From Nevskiaceae bacterium (GTDB taxonomy: Bacteria; Pseudomonadota; Gammaproteobacteria; Steroidobacterales; Steroidobacteraceae), in the NCBI GenBank assembly GCA_018883185.1, contig VEQP01000012.1, positions 1-64,000 on the forward strand: a stretch of 64,000 bases of DNA, read 5' to 3'. The notes below the pieces were generated by a model that had not been told where the DNA came from, ran no database searches, and saw only the letters and a program-made list of their open reading frames with translations. The position numbers were made by a program, and so were the translations under genes. Below, one piece after another: positions 49,961-59,523 of the stretch (position 1 is its first letter; each line of letters begins with the position of its first letter).

Positions 49961-51493
49961 TCAAACGTCCTGCAGTCGAAGCTGTCGCTCGCTACGGACC
50001 ATGGAGTCAGCCTTGCTCGGGTTGTCGACGACCATGAAGTCGCTCCGCCAACCAGCCGAGTCGATTTCGCAGCGTAGGTATCCACGCCGCTCGCCGTTCA
50101 GATGATCCACATGCGGGTTATCCGGCAACGCAGCTCGCATTGCGCCGGCCCAAGGACAGTGAGACGAGATCGACGTGCCGCAAAAGTTGTAGCCCACGCG
50201 ACGGCTACGAATATTCCATGGATCCTGATACACGCGCATGGCCGCGGCGGCATGCCAGTCTCCACTCAATACGACCGGATTTCGGACTCCGGACGCCAGC
50301 AGGTCGATAATCCTTTGACGCTCGAGCGGATAGCCGTCCCACTGGTCCATATTGACCTTCGGTGCGGCTGGAGGCGCGTTGTAGCGGAACGGCGCGAACC
50401 AAGTTTGCGAGGCCAGCACGTTATAGACCGCCGAGGATTCGCGCAGTGACTTCGTGAGCCACCGCTCCTGAGTGCTGCCGAGCATCGTCAGTCGTGGATC
50501 AGTCAGCTCGGCGCAGGATTCGTCACCCGGAAAGCCCTGACCGCAGACCTGATCGGAGCGGTATTGCCGAGTATCGAGCAAGTGGATCTGTACGGGGCCA
50601 AGCCGGTAGGCATCGTAGAGTTGGAGGTGGGCATCGAGTCCGTCGAGGATCGGCGGCCGCTCTATCGGCATATGCTCATAGTAGGCTCGCAGCGCCGCTA
50701 ATTTGCGGACTTTGAACTCGGTCTTCGTCTGCGCCCATGGATCCTGCGGGGCGTCACCAGCCCAGTTGTTGTCGATTTCGTGGTCATCGAGCGCCACGAT
50801 CCACGGGCTCGCGGCATGCGCCGCCTGCAACCCCAGATCGCTTCGATACAGCGCGTAGCGATTGCGATAGTCCCAAAGCGTGACGGTCTCAGGTCCGTCG
50901 TGCTGCCGGACGGTCTCGAACGACAGCTCGGTGCCGCCAACGACGCGTGTGCTCAAACCCAAAGTGGCGGCAGCGCCTTCGTAGATGTAATCCCCTACAT
51001 GGATCACGCAATCGGGAGCCCATCGGGCCATGTCAGCGTAGGCTGCAAAATATCCGGACTCGAATGAGTTGCAACTCGCCAAGGCCACGGTCGTACGCGT
51101 CGCGCTCCGATCGGCGGTACGGGTTCGACCGACCGGGCTACTGGCTTCTCCGTACCGGAAGTCGTACCAGTACTCCCTCCCCGGCTCCAGCCCCTGCGCA
51201 ATGACGTGAACGGAATGCGCCTTATCTCCGGAAGTTGTCACAACTCCTTCCCGCACCACCTTGCGCATCGCCTGATCGGCACACAATCGATAGCGAACTT
51301 CTGCGACGGTTTGGCCCATGCCGCCGCCGTTGAGCGGATCCGGCGCGAGCCGCGTCCACAGCACGACACTGGACTCGCGCGGAGATCCCGATGCGACCCC
51401 GAGAGTGAAAGGGTAGCGAGTTTCGACCGCAGTAGCGCGACCCACCATCACGACAGCACCGGCGGCTGCGAGGAACTGACGACGGCTGCTCAT
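49961..51493 (-). CDS. PhoD family alkaline phosphatase, Tat-type signal
   Basis: SRRQFLAAAGAVVMVG; FTLGVASGSPRESSVVLWTRLAPDPL, ALDDHEIDNNWAGDAP, VVLSGDWHAAAAM. Confidence 0.94.
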   Translation of the reverse strand: MSSRRQFLAAAGAVVMVGRATAVETRYPFTLGVASGSPRESSVVLWTRLAPDPLNGGGMGQTVAEVRYRLCADQAMRKVVREGVVTTSGDKAHSVHVIAQGLEPGREYWYDFRYGEASSPVGRTRTADRSATRTTVALASCNSFESGYFAAYADMARWAPDCVIHVGDYIYEGAAATLGLSTRVVGGTELSFETVRQHDGPETVTLWDYRNRYALYRSDLGLQAAHAASPWIVALDDHEIDNNWAGDAPQDPWAQTKTEFKVRKLAALRAYYEHMPIERPPILDGLDAHLQLYDAYRLGPVQIHLLDTRQYRSDQVCGQGFPGDESCAELTDPRLTMLGSTQERWLTKSLRESSAVYNVLASQTWFAPFRYNAPPAAPKVNMDQWDGYPLERQRIIDLLASGVRNPVVLSGDWHAAAAMRVYQDPWNIRSRRVGYNFCGTSISSHCPWAGAMRAALPDNPHVDHLNGERRGYLRCEIDSAGWRSDFMVVDNPSKADSMVRSERQLRLQDV

Positions 51494-54066
51494 CAGAAGC
51501 GATACTCGTACTGCAGGAAGAAAGAGCGCGGCTTGCCGACGAAACCATAGGTGTAGAAGTACGCGGGATTGAGCGTCGTGATCTCACCCCGGACACCTGC
51601 GCGGGACACCGCTCGATCAGTCGCACCGCCGCGCTCCCAGTAATACTTATCGAAGACGTTCACCGCTCGCAGCATCAGGCGGTGCTGTCGCTCGGCGCCC
51701 ATGAAGTACTGCACTGAGGCATTCAGTACGAAGTAGTCGCCGAAGTTCAGATCGGGATTCGTCCGCTCGCCGTTCGCGTCGACAAGTCGTGCAGCGTTGT
51801 TTTGCACGTATTGCCACTCCGGTCCTTGCCAACGCGGGTTCAGCGCGATGATCCACCGATCGGAGGGCTGGTAGGTCAGAAGGGCCGACGCCAGCCACTC
51901 CGGACGCTCGCCTGACTGGCGGTACGCATCCCCGCCCGCGCGGCCCGGAACGATCGAGGTCAAGGCCTGCCCGGTGTTCGCGCGGACCGCCGTAAGCCCG
52001 AAGACCGGATTCGGCTCCAAAGATTCTTGCTTGGTGAAGCTAAAATCAAGCGTCCACTTTTCGATATCAAGAGAAAGATCGACGGTGTAGCCCTTGATCT
52101 GCTGCACCGCCTTGGTATTGAAGGTTGCATTATCAAGGGGCGTTAGACCCAGGCTCTGCCACGTCGAACAAAATTCGGTCGGCGTGATGATATTCGCGTT
52201 GATGACACGGGTCGGATCCACACCCGGACAGACATCGCGTATTGCCGCGTTGCCAAAGAGATTGCTGATATCCGTATCAAAGTAGCCTAACTCGACATTG
52301 AACGTACCGCCGAGTGCCTCCCCGTTGACTCCTGTACCTAGCGCGAAAGTCTCGACCTCCTGAGTCTTAAGTGTCGGGTTATTGACTGTGGTGCGGCCGA
52401 ACAGCCCCAACTCCTGAGCACGCGGATTGTTGTAGGACGTTCCGGCACTGCCACGCAGGTAGAACCCACCCGCAAATTCCTGACGCAGGCTGCCGCGCCA
52501 GATGAACGTGTCATTGAACAGGTTGTTGAAGTCCTGCCGTCCTGCCAAAGAAATCGAGGTACCGGCCAGAAAGTCGAATTTTCCACGCAGGTCGGCGTAA
52601 ACCCCGTTGGTTTGGATTACCTTGTCCGACACACCGTACTCCGGGGCGGAGTTGTCTTGCGATGAAACCGTTTGCGCACCTACGACCAGCTCGAAGTTTT
52701 CGTTGAAGCGATACTTTCCACGGGCGTTGGCGCCGTACTCCTTGTAACCGGCCTTGAACTGCGTACCCTCGCCGAAGCCCTTGTTCGGGACTCCCGTTCC
52801 GAAGGAGGTGACGGTCTGGATTACATAGCCCATGGGCGCACCGACGGGGAACGGATTCTGCAAGGTTCCGTAAAGCCGCCCCTGCGAGTCCACGTAAAAC
52901 CCCGTTCGAGATGTCCGATCGGCCTTGGTATCCGTCTCGGGGTTGGTCACACAGCCGGCCGGTATGTTGTTGGCCCGCGCATACACCTCGAATTCGGAAG
53001 CCAACGTGAAGGGGCGACGCGTAGCTGGATTGATCACACTCTGCGGAATGCGACAGAGTTGGGCATCGACCTCCGAATTCCAGAGAACCGGCGCTTGATA
53101 GAACGCTTCTGCCTCGAAACTCATCTGATCTGAAAACTTCGTCGAGAACTCAGCGTGAATCCTCGGGAAGCGCACGTAGTTCGGGTTGTAGATGTGATCG
53201 TTCGGAAACGCGTCACGGAAATCGGTGGACGCGTAGTCCACGGCTGCGCGCAGCGACGTGTTGTCGTCGAGGTTCCAAAGATACTTGGCGCCGACACTCT
53301 GGTAGACATACGGGAACGGATGTCTGCCACCGAGTTCCAGCACGACGTCGTTGTAGGCGGACTTCTCGAAAATCTCGTTGCTGTCGGTGTTGTAGGCGCG
53401 TCCGTAGAAAAGGATGCTTTGACTGCCGTCGTCCGTGAGCGGAAACGACATGTTGCCGTACACTTCTCGGGTCTTGAACGCGCCGTAGTAGACACCGAAC
53501 TCGCCACGCTGTTCGGCGCTCGGCTCCTTGTACAAGACGGACACGACGCCCAGGCCGCCGTTACCGCCGTAGTAAAGGCTTTGCCCGCCACGCAGTATCT
53601 CGACGCTCTTGATCATTCGCGGGTCGATCGACGTGGCGCCCCAGATGTCCTCAAGCGGTGTGCCGCGATCAAACGTCGGAACTCCGTCTAGCAGCAACAG
53701 CGTATCGCGATCAGACCCACCGTCGATCCGGATAGTGAATTCACCCTCGTCCGGCGAGTACCCGACGTTCGCGCCGCGAATCAGACCGCTAGCCAACTCA
53801 GCAAAATTGGTGAACCCGCCCGTATCGATCTCCGCTGAACTGATCAGCTGAACTTGGCTACCGTAACGGGCAGCGTCCACTGCGGTGGTGGTCATGCGCT
53901 CATCGACACGACGACCCTCGATGATGACCTCTTCCAATTGGTCTGCGGAGTTTTCAGCAGAAGCGGGGCCGGCAGAGTAAGCGTGGCTGCCGATAAAAAA
54001 GGACATCGCTCCGGCGACGATTACGCCGAAAAGCCGACGTGCCCAACCCGTTTTTTTCGCACTCAT
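51493..54066 (-). CDS. TonB-dependent receptor
   Basis: EEVIIEGRRVDE, plug domain RIDGGSDRDTLLLLDGVPTFDRG...IKSVEILRGGQSLYYGGNGGLGVVSV; C-terminal SFFLQYEYRF. Confidence 0.94.
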   Translation of the reverse strand: MSAKKTGWARRLFGVIVAGAMSFFIGSHAYSAGPASAENSADQLEEVIIEGRRVDERMTTTAVDAARYGSQVQLISSAEIDTGGFTNFAELASGLIRGANVGYSPDEGEFTIRIDGGSDRDTLLLLDGVPTFDRGTPLEDIWGATSIDPRMIKSVEILRGGQSLYYGGNGGLGVVSVLYKEPSAEQRGEFGVYYGAFKTREVYGNMSFPLTDDGSQSILFYGRAYNTDSNEIFEKSAYNDVVLELGGRHPFPYVYQSVGAKYLWNLDDNTSLRAAVDYASTDFRDAFPNDHIYNPNYVRFPRIHAEFSTKFSDQMSFEAEAFYQAPVLWNSEVDAQLCRIPQSVINPATRRPFTLASEFEVYARANNIPAGCVTNPETDTKADRTSRTGFYVDSQGRLYGTLQNPFPVGAPMGYVIQTVTSFGTGVPNKGFGEGTQFKAGYKEYGANARGKYRFNENFELVVGAQTVSSQDNSAPEYGVSDKVIQTNGVYADLRGKFDFLAGTSISLAGRQDFNNLFNDTFIWRGSLRQEFAGGFYLRGSAGTSYNNPRAQELGLFGRTTVNNPTLKTQEVETFALGTGVNGEALGGTFNVELGYFDTDISNLFGNAAIRDVCPGVDPTRVINANIITPTEFCSTWQSLGLTPLDNATFNTKAVQQIKGYTVDLSLDIEKWTLDFSFTKQESLEPNPVFGLTAVRANTGQALTSIVPGRAGGDAYRQSGERPEWLASALLTYQPSDRWIIALNPRWQGPEWQYVQNNAARLVDANGERTNPDLNFGDYFVLNASVQYFMGAERQHRLMLRAVNVFDKYYWERGGATDRAVSRAGVRGEITTLNPAYFYTYGFVGKPRSFFLQYEYRF

Positions 54067-54088
54067 GATTCACCCGTGATCGTTGTAA

Positions 54089-54124
54089 GTAATTGCACCG
54101 CTGTGGAACAGCGGAGCGCATTAC
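54089..54124. repeat. interrupted inverted repeat in TonB-receptor 5' region
   Basis: GTAAT..GC..CCGCTG-TGGAA-CAGCGG..GC.ATTAC read directly. Confidence 0.7.
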
Positions 54125-54169
54125 ACGCGGTCACGATGAATGTGGGATTGCTCGTTTGTTATATGTTTC

Positions 54170-55492
54170 TTACGGCGTCACGCTGATGAGCGGTTGCGTC
54201 CATGCCATCTCACGGTCTCCTTCCGCATACGGATTGGGATGCAGACGTGAAGATGTGATTCGGGCTCGCACGTAAAGTTCATCGCCTTTCAATGTGTAAG
54301 TCGCTTTGATCCCCTCGACTCGCAGGAGAACCTCGCCAACCGCGGCGTCGTACGTCTGGGACGCACGGCCACCATCGAACTTGGATTCGACGTGAACGGC
54401 GTTACCGGCTAAGTTGGTCTTGCGTCGTGTACCCACGAACTCGATAACGTAATTCGTTCCGGGGTCAGCTTTAATGTCAACGGCGAGTGTTGAGTTGCTG
54501 CGCTCAACGGAGTTCAAGGTAACACCGGTGCTGTTGTAGAAGTCGCCACGTTTCATCGCTGCAGCAATGCTGTCGGGGGTCAAGCGCTTGGCACGCACCA
54601 TTACCCAGCCTCGTCCGGGGTTGACCGAACGCAGTCCCCATTTGGTGTATTCGTGCGCATCATCGGTCGCGATTCCGTAGGTAATGCTGGTGTTGCGCTC
54701 GCCGAGCCGGCGGGACAGAACGATGTCCCACATGCGCTCCACGGAAGGGAACCGCGCATCCCCCTCGTTGCGTACGCCCGGATGACCGTTGTACACCTCA
54801 AAAAAGCCTTCACCCGCGTCGTGGTTTAGGGAAACCAAGTCTTCAGCCGTGATGGCCTGATAGAAATTCGGATGGTTGACGTGCGCGAACATCGGACGCC
54901 CGCTGCGGCGTCCTTGCTCGCGGACGGCATCGATATTGCGCTGCAGCATCTCGCCCACAGTCTTTCCACCTTGCGGAATGATCGGACGTTCGAGGTTGAC
55001 GCCGTTTACGTGAACCGGATGGGTATCGAAACGGTCGGTGATTTCCATGCCGCGCATGAATATGAAAGTGTCGCGCTTCTCGAAGAAGCTACGGAACTCG
55101 TCCAGCGTTTTCAGTTTGACCTCTGTAAATCCACCCACTTCGCGCCTTTCGATCCAGTCCTCGCCGAAGCCCTGACGGTAGCTCTCAAAAGCGGCACGCT
55201 TGGCATCGGTATCGAGCCGGTACCACAGTTCACCCTCCTGCATTCGATTGTGATCGCTCAAGACCAGAAAGTTGTAATCGCGCTCGCGATACCACGCGGC
55301 AACAAGTTCGGGCGGGCTGTCTCCGTCACTCCACCAAGTGTGGGTATGAGTGTTTCCCTTCCACCAACCCGCCGGAGCGGCAATGCGGCGCTCGGCCGAT
55401 GGACCATGCGAAAGGGTACTTTCATGTGACGAAAGCGAACCCGATCCCAGGAACAACGCAGCCGAGACCAGTAAGACTTTCAAGTGTTTCAT
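54170..55492 (-). CDS. PHP domain / CehA-McbA-like metallohydrolase, secreted
   Basis: WWKGNTHTHTWWSDGDSPPELVAAWYRERDYNFLVLSDHN; FAHVNHPNF; signal peptide. Confidence 0.85.
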   Translation of the reverse strand: MKHLKVLLVSAALFLGSGSLSSHESTLSHGPSAERRIAAPAGWWKGNTHTHTWWSDGDSPPELVAAWYRERDYNFLVLSDHNRMQEGELWYRLDTDAKRAAFESYRQGFGEDWIERREVGGFTEVKLKTLDEFRSFFEKRDTFIFMRGMEITDRFDTHPVHVNGVNLERPIIPQGGKTVGEMLQRNIDAVREQGRRSGRPMFAHVNHPNFYQAITAEDLVSLNHDAGEGFFEVYNGHPGVRNEGDARFPSVERMWDIVLSRRLGERNTSITYGIATDDAHEYTKWGLRSVNPGRGWVMVRAKRLTPDSIAAAMKRGDFYNSTGVTLNSVERSNSTLAVDIKADPGTNYVIEFVGTRRKTNLAGNAVHVESKFDGGRASQTYDAAVGEVLLRVEGIKATYTLKGDELYVRARITSSRLHPNPYAEGDREMAWTQPLISVTP

Positions 55493-55587
55493 CGCGCAGG
55501 CCCCTTCAAGCAGTCATGGGTCACGAACGCTGCGCGAGCCTCATGGCGAAAACATGACGGGGTGATGAATATTCGGCGAATCGGCCT

Positions 55588-56955
55588 CTAGCGCCCTGCG
55601 AGCGGCAAGGATTCTCGGTCGATCAGCTTGCCCGCCTTCATCACCTGTTCGATCTCGCGGGCGTTACGGATGTCTTTCGTCGGGTCCTTGCTGAGCAGCA
55701 AGGCATCGGCTTCTTTGCCCACCTCGATGGAACCGGCCTGCTCTGCGCGGCCGAGAAAAATCGCGCCATTCAGCGTCGCAATCCTCGTCAGAGCGAGCGG
55801 CGGAATGCCCGCCTGTTGCAGCAGCTCGAGCTCGCGGTGCACGGCAGGCCCCAGGGTCTGATCGGTGCCGAGCACCAGTACTCCGCCGGACTCGTGCAGC
55901 TTGCGCAGATTCTTCATCGCCACCGGCGTCATCAGCTTCATCCAATGGGTCCACAGCGACTCGCGCCACTCGTCGCGGGTGCTACTGCGCAGCGTACGAA
56001 TCTGCTCGGCGCTCAGTGACTTGCGGTAGAGCGGCTCATCGAGATACTCGGGATGCTCGACAAGGCGCGAATAGTTCTCACCGATGGTGAGCGTAGTCAC
56101 GACCGGAGTTCCCTTGGCCGCAAGCAAGCGAAAGTACTGCTCGCTCGCCGGGCCTTGGATCACCGGATGGGCCAAGGTGTCGGCGGCGGCGAAGATCGCC
56201 TGAGTCGCGCGCAACTCGCTCGACACATGCACCGTAGTGCGAAAGCCCGCTTCGTTGATGCGCCGGATCAGCGAGCGCAGCAGATCATCGGGTAGCGCCG
56301 GAATCATCGGTCGGGCACCCCAACCGCGCTCCTCCAGTGTCAGTTTAACCACGTCGGGTCGGCGCGCCAGCAACGCATCAAGACGCTCGCGCCCCGCAGG
56401 CCACGCGTCGATGTCGACCGACCCTGGACCAGAACCATGACTGCCGGGATAGGTGACGATGCCGCCGGTAGCGAAGATCCGCGGTGCGGCGATGCGTCCG
56501 GCACGTTCGTCGTCCCGCAGACCAAAGATATAATCCGGCACGTTGCCGGCATCGTAAATCGAAGTCACGCCGGCATAGAGATAGCTCGCCAACGCCGCCG
56601 CACCGCGCGCGCGATCGTTGCCCGCTTGGCGCAAGCCCTCGGCAGTCACCACCACTCCGCCATCGAGGTGCACGTGCATATCGACGAGCCCGGGCATCAG
56701 GTAGCGGCCACGGCTATCGATGCGTTGTGCGCCGGCCAAGTCTGCGGCCGTCACCAGCGCTGCGGGCTTGACCAGGGTGAACCGACCGCCTTCGACGATC
56801 ACGGTCATCTCGGCTTGCACCGGACCGCCACGACCATCGACGAGGTGCACTCGCTCGAAGGCCATCTTGCCGGCATCAGCGGCAAAGCCCGCGTTCGTGG
56901 TAACGAATGCAGCGAGCAAGCCAAGGCAGAGCGATCGTAAGGATGTCAGGCTCAT
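55588..56955 (-). CDS. amidohydrolase family protein, secreted
   Basis: RYLMPGLVDMHVHLDGGVVVTAEG, GVTSIYDAGNVPDYIFGLRD, LVLGTDQTLGPAVHRELELLQQAGIPPLAL, ATLNGAIFLGRAEQAGSIEVGKEADALLL; start at 56955. Confidence 0.92.
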   Translation of the reverse strand: MSLTSLRSLCLGLLAAFVTTNAGFAADAGKMAFERVHLVDGRGGPVQAEMTVIVEGGRFTLVKPAALVTAADLAGAQRIDSRGRYLMPGLVDMHVHLDGGVVVTAEGLRQAGNDRARGAAALASYLYAGVTSIYDAGNVPDYIFGLRDDERAGRIAAPRIFATGGIVTYPGSHGSGPGSVDIDAWPAGRERLDALLARRPDVVKLTLEERGWGARPMIPALPDDLLRSLIRRINEAGFRTTVHVSSELRATQAIFAAADTLAHPVIQGPASEQYFRLLAAKGTPVVTTLTIGENYSRLVEHPEYLDEPLYRKSLSAEQIRTLRSSTRDEWRESLWTHWMKLMTPVAMKNLRKLHESGGVLVLGTDQTLGPAVHRELELLQQAGIPPLALTRIATLNGAIFLGRAEQAGSIEVGKEADALLLSKDPTKDIRNAREIEQVMKAGKLIDRESLPLAGR

Positions 56956-58358
56956 GGCATCTTTTTCCTGAAGAAGACCAAGTAAAGCAGCGATACACCT
57001 GCCAACCAAGGCAAACCGACCAGCAGCGTGACGCGCATCGCGGGCACCCACCAGGTCGTGATCATCACGGCGACGATCGCCAGTGCGCCGAACAACGACA
57101 GTCCCCAGCCGCCGGGGAGCCGCAGCGGTGGCGCGGCATCTTCACGCCGCGCCCAGACTTGACGGAAACGCAGATGACTCACGAAGCAGACCAGCCAAAC
57201 AAAGAGCGCTGCGAACAGCGCTACGCCGAAAAGATAGAAGTACGCGCCTTGCGGCAACACGGTCGCGAGAACCACCGCCACCAGCAGACCCGAGCCTGTG
57301 GCCAGCAATGCCGGTAAGGGGATGCCCGTCTTCGAGACGCGACCGAGAAATGCAGGTGCATAGCCACCGCGCGAAAGCGAGAACAAGGTGCGCGTTGCCG
57401 TGTAGAGATTGCAGTTCATGCTCGAGAGCGCCGCGATCACGACGACGAGATTGATCAGGTGCGGCGCTGCGGGCACGCCAACCCGCTCGAACACTTGCAC
57501 GAACGGACTGCCCGTGATGTCTGCACCGGCGGGTTCACTGTTCCAGGGTACGAGCGCAACGAGCACAAAAACGGCGGCCACGTAAAAGAGTGCTAAGCGC
57601 AAGATCACATTGCGCAAAGCGCGCGGGATGGCCTCGGACGGCTCCTGTGCTTCCCCTGCCGTCACCGCCACCACTTCGGTGCCCACGAAACCGAACATCA
57701 CGAACGACACCGCGAGCCAAGCACCCGCAAGACCCATCGGCAAAAAGCCGCCATGCTCAGTGAGATTGCTGAACCCGATCGCCGGCGTACCGGGAATGAG
57801 TCCGGTCAGCAGCAAGCCACCGAAGACGACGAAGCAGCCGATCGCCACAATCTTGATCATCGACAGCAGGTATTCGACCTGGCCGAACTGATACACGTTG
57901 CGTGCATTCAGCACGAACAAGGTCGCACCCGCTGCCGTGATCCACACCCAAGGGTCGACATTCGGAAACCACCAACCGCAATAGATGGAAAGGGCCACAG
58001 CATCGCCACCGATCACCACAGCTTGCGCGAACCAATAACTCCATCGGCTTGCGAAACCCGCCCAGGGCGACACGTAGAGTTCGGCGTAAGCACCGAAAGA
58101 ACCCGTGGTCGGATGCGCAACCGCCATCTCAGCAAGCGCTCGCGTCAGCAGCCATGCGAGCAGTGCACCGAACAGGTAACTCAGGATGATGCCGGGGCCC
58201 GCCATGCGGATCGCCAGGGCACTACCGAGAAACAGGCCAGTGCCGATCGCCCCGCCGAGCGCGATCATGGTCAATTGATCGGCGGTCAACTGACGCTCGA
58301 GACCCGCCTCGCGCGCCAACAGATCGGCCGACCGTTCATCGAGCCCCTTCCCCTCCAT
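56952..58358 (-). CDS. APC family amino acid permease (AAT/GABA permease-like)
   Basis: LTMIALGGAIGTGLFLGSALAIRMAGPGIILSYLFGA, ALAEMAVAHPTTGSFGAYAELYVSPWAGF, FGFVGTEVVAVTAGEAQEP. Confidence 0.92.
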   Translation of the reverse strand: MEGKGLDERSADLLAREAGLERQLTADQLTMIALGGAIGTGLFLGSALAIRMAGPGIILSYLFGALLAWLLTRALAEMAVAHPTTGSFGAYAELYVSPWAGFASRWSYWFAQAVVIGGDAVALSIYCGWWFPNVDPWVWITAAGATLFVLNARNVYQFGQVEYLLSMIKIVAIGCFVVFGGLLLTGLIPGTPAIGFSNLTEHGGFLPMGLAGAWLAVSFVMFGFVGTEVVAVTAGEAQEPSEAIPRALRNVILRLALFYVAAVFVLVALVPWNSEPAGADITGSPFVQVFERVGVPAAPHLINLVVVIAALSSMNCNLYTATRTLFSLSRGGYAPAFLGRVSKTGIPLPALLATGSGLLVAVVLATVLPQGAYFYLFGVALFAALFVWLVCFVSHLRFRQVWARREDAAPPLRLPGGWGLSLFGALAIVAVMITTWWVPAMRVTLLVGLPWLAGVSLLYLVFFRKKMP

Positions 58359-58414
58359 CCCACCAGTCTAACCCGATGGTGGAGCACGGATCGGTCGCAT
58401 GACATGATCGACGC

Positions 58415-59521
58415 ATGACTCTGGCCCCGCACGTCGCCTCCGCACGGATCCTGCTCCCCTGCCGTGATCTTCCCGCCCTGCTCGCCTTCCTCACCGAGAC
58501 GGTGGGTCTGCAACTCGAGCGCATTTTCCCGGCCGAAGAGCCGGCCGTGGCCGATTTACGCGGCTTCGGCCTCGCGCTGCGGCTGAGCACGCAGTCGCCT
58601 GCGGGCGCCACTCCACCCGTGCTGCAATTATTCTGTGATCGTGCTGGGTTGCCTGCGGGCACCGCCGACGTGCTGCACGGACCCGAGGGCTGGCAAGTCC
58701 TGCTGCTCGATGGCTCGACCAGCATCGAAGTACCCGAGGGCCGGCAGTCGTTCGTCATCAGCCGCTTGCCTCCCGCCGCGGCGAACTCACGCTACGAGGG
58801 ACCCGCATGGACGATCGGCCGCGCGGGCATGCGCTATCGGGATCTGCTGCCTGACCGCTATGGCGGGCGGTTCGTCGCCTCGCATATCGCTATCGTCGAG
58901 GGCGGCGTAGTACCCGATTACGTGCACTACCACCACGTGCGCTTCCAGATGATCTACTGCCTCGCCGGGTGGGTCCGCCTCGTGTACGAAGATCAGGGCG
59001 AGCCGTTCATTCTCAATGCTGGCGATTGTGTGCTGCAGCCGCCCACCATCCGGCATCGCGTGCTCGAAGCATCGCCCGGTCTCGAAGTGCTCGAGATCGG
59101 CTGTCCCGCCGTGCACGAAACCTGTGTCGATTCCGAGCTGACATTGCCTAATGGTGCCGCGCGAACCGGCCTTCGGTACGGCGGACAGCACTTCGTGCAC
59201 CATGTCGAGGCCAACAGTGCCGCGCGATGGCGTCCCGGCGAGTCGACGGTCGGTACCGACGCCTGCGACCTTGGCATCGAGGCGGCAACCTCGGGCCTCG
59301 CACGGGTTCACGCGGTGCGCGCTTCAGCCGGGTATCGCGCGTACGCACGGCACGACGGCGAATTCCGCTTGCTCTTTCTGCGTGAGGGATCGCTGGAGCT
59401 GCGGCACCCCACGCTCGGCCAACACACCTTGGCCGCGGGCGACTGCGTGACAATGCCCGCGGGCGAGGAGTTTGCCTTGCACTCCGCCGAGGGTTTCGTC
59501 GCGGTGGAAGTCAGCCTTTAG
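58415..59521 (+). CDS. VOC-like plus double cupin fusion protein
   Basis: N-terminal ARILLPCRDLPALLAFLTETVGLQLERIFPAEEPAVADLRGFGLALRL (VOC-like); cupins DYVHYHHVRFQMIYCLAGWVRL...AGDCVLQPPTIRHRV and EFRLLFLREGSLEL...LAAGDCVTMPAGEEFAL. Confidence 0.75.
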   Translation: MTLAPHVASARILLPCRDLPALLAFLTETVGLQLERIFPAEEPAVADLRGFGLALRLSTQSPAGATPPVLQLFCDRAGLPAGTADVLHGPEGWQVLLLDGSTSIEVPEGRQSFVISRLPPAAANSRYEGPAWTIGRAGMRYRDLLPDRYGGRFVASHIAIVEGGVVPDYVHYHHVRFQMIYCLAGWVRLVYEDQGEPFILNAGDCVLQPPTIRHRVLEASPGLEVLEIGCPAVHETCVDSELTLPNGAARTGLRYGGQHFVHHVEANSAARWRPGESTVGTDACDLGIEAATSGLARVHAVRASAGYRAYARHDGEFRLLFLREGSLELRHPTLGQHTLAAGDCVTMPAGEEFALHSAEGFVAVEVSL

Positions 59522-59523
59522 AT

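Noticed and set aside
54067-54169. Cobalamin riboswitch ahead of the TonB-dependent receptor
   Set aside because: Only a short inverted repeat is visible; no B12-box-like sequence recognised and the leader is too short
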